The translations under genes and the position numbers were made by a program. This document shows, piece after piece, positions 5,310 to 8,411 of a stretch of 8,411 bases of DNA. Each line of letters opens with the position of its first letter. The stretch's first letter is position 1. Below the pieces are notes generated by a model. It did not search any database. It worked only from the letters and a program-made list of their open reading frames with translations, and was not told the origin of the DNA. Source of the stretch: Oscillospiraceae bacterium (GTDB lineage Bacteria > Bacillota > Clostridia > Oscillospirales > Acutalibacteraceae); assembly GCA_019417045.1 (NCBI GenBank), contig DXWE01000002.1, positions 45,778 through 54,188 of the forward strand, given 5' to 3'.

Positions 5310-5335
5310 GTCACGCGCCGCGGGTTTTTCTTTTT
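5296..5335 (+). terminator. Second intrinsic terminator downstream of tRNA-Pro
   Basis: CCTGCGGC (5296-5303) pairs with GCCGCGGG (5317-5324), 8 bp with one T-G, loop of 13 bases, then TTTTTCTTTTT (5325-5335). No gene lies between it and the first terminator, so it is a back-up terminator or the end of a lost transcription unit. Confidence 0.8.
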
Positions 5336-5569
5336 CCCAAACCGGCGGCCCGTATGGGAGCCGATGTGTTTCGTCTCCCCCTCTCACAGGCCGCCCGGGA
5401 GCCGCACCCTTCCGGCGTTCCCGCCGCTGCAAGTCGTCAGGGGATACCGCCCCCATCCGGTGCGGCCCGGCCGCCTTCCTCCCGCTCTTGGCAGGCCCGC
5501 AGGCGGTGGCATAGCCCGATGGCCCCGCACATATATATCCTCCGGAGACTGTATTCTGGAGGGATTGCC
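5336..5569 (+). other. GC-rich intergenic leader before the ferritin-like gene
   Basis: About 230 bases with no convincing gene. A reading frame stays open through it in phase with the ferritin-like gene, but its translation is Pro/Arg/Ser-rich without family character. The only promoter candidate is weak: TTGGCA (5488-5493) with CATAGC (5510-5515). It holds many short GC inverted repeats, for example around 5461-5475, but I can define no riboswitch. The AT-rich ATATATAT (5531-5538) lies just before the ribosome binding site. Confidence 0.45.
5558..5563 (+). promoter_or_regulatory. Ribosome binding site GGAGGG that fixes a TTG start
   Basis: GGAGGG lies 6 bases before TTG at 5570. No ATG or GTG in frame has a usable ribosome binding site nearby, and protein homology character begins at this point. 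Confidence 0.75.
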
Positions 5570-6103
5570 TTGAATTTGGATGCGTTTGTGTTCGCCGATG
5601 CCGCCCCCGATCCGCCCGTGAAAGTCTGCGGGCCGAACGCCGGATATGCCGAACAAATGCTGAGCAACATCGGCGCCTGTAATTCGGAGATGTCCGCCGT
5701 CAGCCTGTATTTTTACAACAGTGTCATTCTAAAACCGTATGAGAGGGAGATTGCACAGGTATTCCACCGGATCAGTCTCGTGGAAATGCATCACCTGGAC
5801 ATCTTTGCCACATTGGCGCACCAGCTGGGCGCGAATCCCCGCCTGTGGAGCTATCAGGGCCGCAACCTCTCCTACTGGACGCCCGGCTGCAACCAGTATC
5901 CCCGCCAGTTGCTGCCGTTGCTGCAAAATGCGCTGCATGGAGAGGAGCAGGCAATTGCAAAATACCGCGAGCAGGCCGAGCAGATCGGCGATCCGTATGT
6001 TGTGGCATTGCTCCGGCGGATTCTGCTGGATGAACAGCACCATGTGGAGATCTTCCGGGAGCTCCTGCGCACGGGATCCGGCCGGTCATCCGCCTGTTGC
6101 TGA
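5570..6103 (+). CDS. Ferritin-like diiron protein (rubrerythrin/bacterioferritin-type domain)
   Basis: A 177-residue four-helix ferritin-like protein. The metal ligand set looks complete: E40 (NSEMSAVSLYFYNS), E72 and H75 (VEMHHLDIF), E125 or E126 (HGEEQAIAKYREQ), and E155 and H158 (DEQHHVEIF), the ExxH pairs expected of a carboxylate-bridged diiron or dimanganese site. Proteins of this kind handle iron, oxygen or peroxide in the cytoplasm; I recall close relatives in Clostridia annotated only as ferritin-like or bacterioferritin. There is no rubredoxin domain, so it is not a full rubrerythrin. Cysteines C20, C37, C107 and a C-terminal CC pair are present. The start is TTG at 5570 with GGAGGG at 6 bases; the frame remains open upstream as far as the tRNA, but that part is not coding. 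The gene stands alone, between the tandem terminators and a perfect terminator. Confidence 0.87.
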   Translation: MNLDAFVFADAAPDPPVKVCGPNAGYAEQMLSNIGACNSEMSAVSLYFYNSVILKPYEREIAQVFHRISLVEMHHLDIFATLAHQLGANPRLWSYQGRNLSYWTPGCNQYPRQLLPLLQNALHGEEQAIAKYREQAEQIGDPYVVALLRRILLDEQHHVEIFRELLRTGSGRSSACC

Positions 6104-6114
6104 CAGAGTTTTGC

Positions 6115-6143
6115 AAAGTCGAGCGAAAAACGCTCGACTTTTT
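6115..6143 (+). terminator. Perfect intrinsic terminator of the ferritin-like gene
   Basis: AAAGTCGAGCG (6115-6125) pairs over 11 bp with CGCTCGACTTT (6131-6141) around an AAAAA loop, and the T-run ends at 6143. It starts 12 bases after the stop codon. Confidence 0.95.
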
Positions 6144-6163
6144 CCACTTTTATATGGTAAAAT
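6134..6163 (+). promoter_or_regulatory. Extended -10 promoter for the DUF5662-antiporter unit
   Basis: TAAAAT (6158-6163) with TGG directly before it (6155-6157) forms an extended -10. A partial -35, TCGACT (6134-6139), is 18 bases upstream and lies inside the 3' arm of the terminator of the previous gene. The start site would be near 6170, leaving about a 34-base leader. Confidence 0.6.
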
Positions 6164-6203
6164 AGAGTAGATCATCCTTTCTGCAAAGCGAGGCAGTGTT
6201 CTC

Positions 6204-6740
6204 ATGAAGTTCTTTTCCCATCTGCGAACGGTCTGCCATCACCGGCGGCTGGTGCGGCAATACTGCTTTCGGGCGGGACTCTACCGCCAGGGACTGCTGC
6301 ACGACCTGTCCAAATTCTCTCCGGCGGAATTCTTCACCGGGGTGAAGTACTACCAGGGAAACCGCAGTCCCAACGAGGCGGAGCGGCAGGAAAAAGGCTA
6401 CAGCGCCGCCTGGCTGCATCACAAGGGCCGCAATAAACATCATTTGGAATACTGGACCGACTACGCCCCCGACGGCAACCACGCGATGAGTGGGGTGAAA
6501 ATGCCGGTCAGGTATGTGGTGGAGATGTTCTGCGACCGGGTGGCGGCGAGCCGGACGTATCGTAAAGAGCTTTACCGGGACGGCGATCCCTATGACTACT
6601 ACGACCGGTCCAGAGACCATTACCTGCTCCATCCGGAGACCCGCGCGCTGCTCGAGACACTGCTGAAAAAGCTGCGGGACGAGGGGGAGGAGCGGACGTT
6701 TGCATACATCCGGGAACACGTGCTGGCAAAGTCGCGCTGA
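6204..6740 (+). CDS. DUF5662 family protein
   Basis: A 178-residue soluble protein that I recognise as the DUF5662 family, common in Firmicutes and without an assigned function. Conserved blocks are GLYRQGLLHDLSKFSP (25-40), EFFTGVKYYQGNRSPNE (42-58), GYSAAWLHHKGRNKHHLEYW (65-84) and VEMFCDRVAAS (106-116). The H33-D34 pair and the dense histidines H72, H73, H79 and H80 plus D111 resemble the order of metal ligands in HD-domain phosphohydrolases, so a metal-dependent hydrolase is plausible but unproven. Ribosome binding at the ATG at 6204 is weak (GAGG at 6190-6193, 10 bases away). It has its own promoter and is followed after 43 bases, without a terminator, by the antiporter gene, so the two may be co-transcribed, though function does not obviously link them. 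Confidence 0.88.
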   Translation: MKFFSHLRTVCHHRRLVRQYCFRAGLYRQGLLHDLSKFSPAEFFTGVKYYQGNRSPNEAERQEKGYSAAWLHHKGRNKHHLEYWTDYAPDGNHAMSGVKMPVRYVVEMFCDRVAASRTYRKELYRDGDPYDYYDRSRDHYLLHPETRALLETLLKKLRDEGEERTFAYIREHVLAKSR

Positions 6741-6783
6741 CGCCGGAAGACGGTGACATACAGAGAGAGGAGGCCATCGAACC

Positions 6784-8388
6784 ATGCCCTATTATCTGTT
6801 GCTCGCATCTCTGATCGTCATCCTCTGCGTTGCCGGCAACCGGCTGTCCGGACGGCTTGGTGTCCCGGCACTGTTCCTCTTCATCGCGCTCGGCATGCTG
6901 TTCGGATCGGACGGCCTGTTCCGGATCCCCTTCGACAATTACGTGTTTGCCGAGCAGATCTGCTCGGTGGCGCTGATTTTCATCATGTTTTATGGCGGGT
7001 TCGGCACCAACTGGAGGGCCGCCCGGCCGGTCGCGGCGCGTGCGGCGCTGCTCTCCTCCCTCGGCACGGTGCTGACTGCCGTGCTGACCGGTGTCTTCTG
7101 TTATTTCGCGCTGCGGTTCCCCCTGCTCGAGAGCTTTCTCATCGGCGCGGTCATCAGTTCGACCGACGCCGCGTCCGTCTTTGCCATCCTGCGTGGAAAA
7201 AAGCTCAACCTGCGGGACGGCACCGCCTCGCTGCTCGAGGTGGAGAGCGGCAGCAACGACCCGTTTTCCTACATGCTCACGGTGGTGCTGCTCTCCTTCA
7301 TGGGCGGAGGGGAGGATGTCTCGATCCCGCTGCTGCTGGCCAAACAGGTGGCGTTTGGCCTGTTGGGCGGCATCCTGACCGCAGCGCTCGCGCTGTTTGT
7401 CCTGCGGTATCTGAAATTTGTCACCGCCGAGATGAGCGCGGTCTTTATCTTTGCGATCGCGGTACTCAGCTACGCTCTGCCCGCGGTGTGTGGAGGCAAT
7501 GGCTATCTCAGCGCGTATCTCGCGGGCATCCTGCTCGGCAACCGGCCGCTCAAGCACAAGGTGCTGGTCGTGCACTTCTTTGACGGGATCACCAATCTCG
7601 CGCAGATCCTCATCTTCTTCCTGCTCGGGCTGCTCGCGTTCCCCTCCCAGCTGCCGCATCTGCTGCTGCCCGCCGTGCTGATCGCCCTGTTCCTGACCTT
7701 TGTGGCGCGGCCGGTGGCGGTGTTCGCGATCCTCAGCCCGTTTCGCTGCCCGGTGCGCCAGCAGCTGCTGGTCTCGTGGGCGGGGCTGCGCGGCGCGGCG
7801 TCGATCGTGTTCGCCATCATGGTGACGGTGAGCGAGGCGTTCACCGACAACGATATTTTCCACATTGTCTTCTGCATCGTGCTGCTCTCGATCGCGTTTC
7901 AGGGCACGCTGCTGCCGCTGGTGGCCAGAAAGCTGCGCATGGTGGACGACGGGAGCAATGTCCTGCGCACCTTCAACGACTATCAGGAGGAGTCGCAGGT
8001 GCAGTTCATCCAGCTGAGGATCCCCTCCGACGACCACCCGTGGGCGGGCAGGACACTGCAGGAGATCGCCCTGCCGCCGGACACCCTGCTCGCGCTGATC
8101 CGGCGGGACGGGAAGTCGATTGTGCCGCACGGGCGCACCCGGCTGCGGGCGGGCGATCTCGTGGTGCTCAGCGCGCCCCGGTTCGAGGACGGGCAGGACA
8201 TCCGGTTGCAGGAGATGACGATCGACTCGTCCCATCCGTGGGCGGGCAAGGCACTGCGGGAGCTCGATCTGCCGCCCGGCGCGCTGGTGGTGATGATCCG
8301 GCGGGAGACGGGCAGCATCGTCCCGCGCGGCAGGACGCAGATCCGTCCCGGGGATGTGCTGGTGCTCAACGGCTACGAGGAAATCTGA
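6784..8388 (+). CDS. CPA1-type K+(Na+)/H+ antiporter with two C-terminal RCK_C domains
   Basis: A 534-residue membrane antiporter of the NhaP2/CvrA type that would exchange K+ or Na+ for protons, serving pH and ion homeostasis. Residues 1 to about 385 form about 12 or 13 hydrophobic helices with CPA1 landmarks: SSTDAASVF (T127, D128), ESGSNDPFSY (N158, D159, the presumed ion-binding ND pair) and WAGLRGAAS (332-340, with R337). The cytoplasmic tail holds two RCK_C/TrkA_C domains (about 405-466 and 474-534) that share HPWAG, LPP, SIVP, GRT and GD motifs. There is no nucleotide-binding RCK_N domain. Length exceeds single-RCK_C members by about 60-70 residues, matching the extra domain. ATG at 6784 follows AGGAGG (6768-6773) at 10 bases. 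NhaP2 in proteobacteria is K+/H+ specific; the cation here cannot be told from sequence alone. Confidence 0.93.
   Translation: MPYYLLLASLIVILCVAGNRLSGRLGVPALFLFIALGMLFGSDGLFRIPFDNYVFAEQICSVALIFIMFYGGFGTNWRAARPVAARAALLSSLGTVLTAVLTGVFCYFALRFPLLESFLIGAVISSTDAASVFAILRGKKLNLRDGTASLLEVESGSNDPFSYMLTVVLLSFMGGGEDVSIPLLLAKQVAFGLLGGILTAALALFVLRYLKFVTAEMSAVFIFAIAVLSYALPAVCGGNGYLSAYLAGILLGNRPLKHKVLVVHFFDGITNLAQILIFFLLGLLAFPSQLPHLLLPAVLIALFLTFVARPVAVFAILSPFRCPVRQQLLVSWAGLRGAASIVFAIMVTVSEAFTDNDIFHIVFCIVLLSIAFQGTLLPLVARKLRMVDDGSNVLRTFNDYQEESQVQFIQLRIPSDDHPWAGRTLQEIALPPDTLLALIRRDGKSIVPHGRTRLRAGDLVVLSAPRFEDGQDIRLQEMTIDSSHPWAGKALRELDLPPGALVVMIRRETGSIVPRGRTQIRPGDVLVLNGYEEI
7996..8385 (+). repeat. Tandem duplication coding for the two RCK_C domains
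   Basis: Two in-frame copies offset by 198 bases (66 codons). Around HPWAG the DNA still shares CCGTGGGCGGGCA (8038-8050 and 8236-8248) and neighbouring bases such as CACTGC and GGAG. Overall protein identity is about half across the aligned 50 residues by eye. Confidence 0.75.
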
Positions 8389-8411
8389 AAGCGGGCGGAC
8401 GGGAACATTCC
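8389..8411. other. Short 3' edge, nothing recognisable
   Basis: Only 23 bases follow the antiporter stop codon. They hold a G-rich stretch but no complete terminator or gene start before the window ends. Confidence 0.5.

Noticed and set aside
5509..5538. Sporulation sigma (F/G-like) promoter, GCATA followed by CATATAT
   Set aside because: The -35 resembles the consensus but the -10 lacks the required final TA positions and the spacing is 16; not better than chance.
5159..5569. N-terminal extension of the ferritin-like frame back into the tRNA
   Set aside because: It would begin inside the tRNA, cross two terminators and read as low-complexity Pro/Ser/Arg; the ribosome binding site at 5558-5563 supports TTG at 5570 instead.
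6508..8235. Open frame of 575 codons on the minus strand
   Set aside because: Antisense to the DUF5662 and antiporter genes; composition (Gln/Arg/Asp/His-rich) is typical of a shadow of a hydrophobic membrane protein gene.
1..8411. CRISPR arrays, insertion sequences, toxin-antitoxin pairs or phage genes
   Set aside because: No regularly spaced repeats, transposase or integrase motifs, terminal inverted repeats, or toxin-like gene pairs were seen.

Overview
The window looks like chromosomal core and near-core DNA from a GC-rich Gram-positive anaerobe of the class Clostridia, most likely Oscillospirales. This is an inference from the strong AGGAGG-type ribosome binding sites, frequent GTG/TTG starts, an encoded CCA on the tRNA, and remembered resemblance of several proteins (a DUF5662 protein, a GHL10/DUF187 lipoprotein, a stand-alone ferritin-like protein, and small Pro/Leu-rich proteins) to Oscillospirales families. 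No phage, insertion sequence, CRISPR array or defence system was seen.

Left part (1-2324, minus strand): a tightly packed operon transcribed leftwards, yfcE-like phosphodiesterase -> birA-type biotin ligase -> DUF2238/YjdF-like membrane protein -> hemW (cut by the window edge). Two of the three junctions are 4-base GTGA overlaps, so translation is probably coupled. The operon starts from an extended -10 promoter at about 2362-2390.

Centre (2325-5040, plus strand): a divergent promoter region followed by three small uncharacterised genes (82, 206 and about 107 codons) and a lipoprotein with a GHL10 (DUF187) glycosidase-like domain. Spacing of 9-25 bases suggests one operon. The second small protein carries four copies of a leucine-rich LLPLLS repeat behind a Pro/Ala linker; the third ends in a hydrophobic tail that could sit in the membrane. 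The 5' leader has two interleaved inverted repeats, one followed by T5, which could form an attenuator or pseudoknot.

Right part (5041-8411, plus strand): a terminator, a strong sigma-A-type promoter and tRNA-Pro(TGG), then two successive intrinsic terminators, a GC-rich 230-base stretch without a convincing gene, a ferritin-like diiron protein starting at TTG, a perfect terminator with a new promoter embedded in its edge, a DUF5662 protein, and a CPA1-type cation/proton antiporter with two tandem RCK_C (TrkA_C) domains.

I did not find a clearly new multi-gene system. The best candidate for undescribed biology is the small-protein operon at 2492-5040, with its structured leader. All long open frames opposite or out of frame with the genes above are GC-driven shadows.
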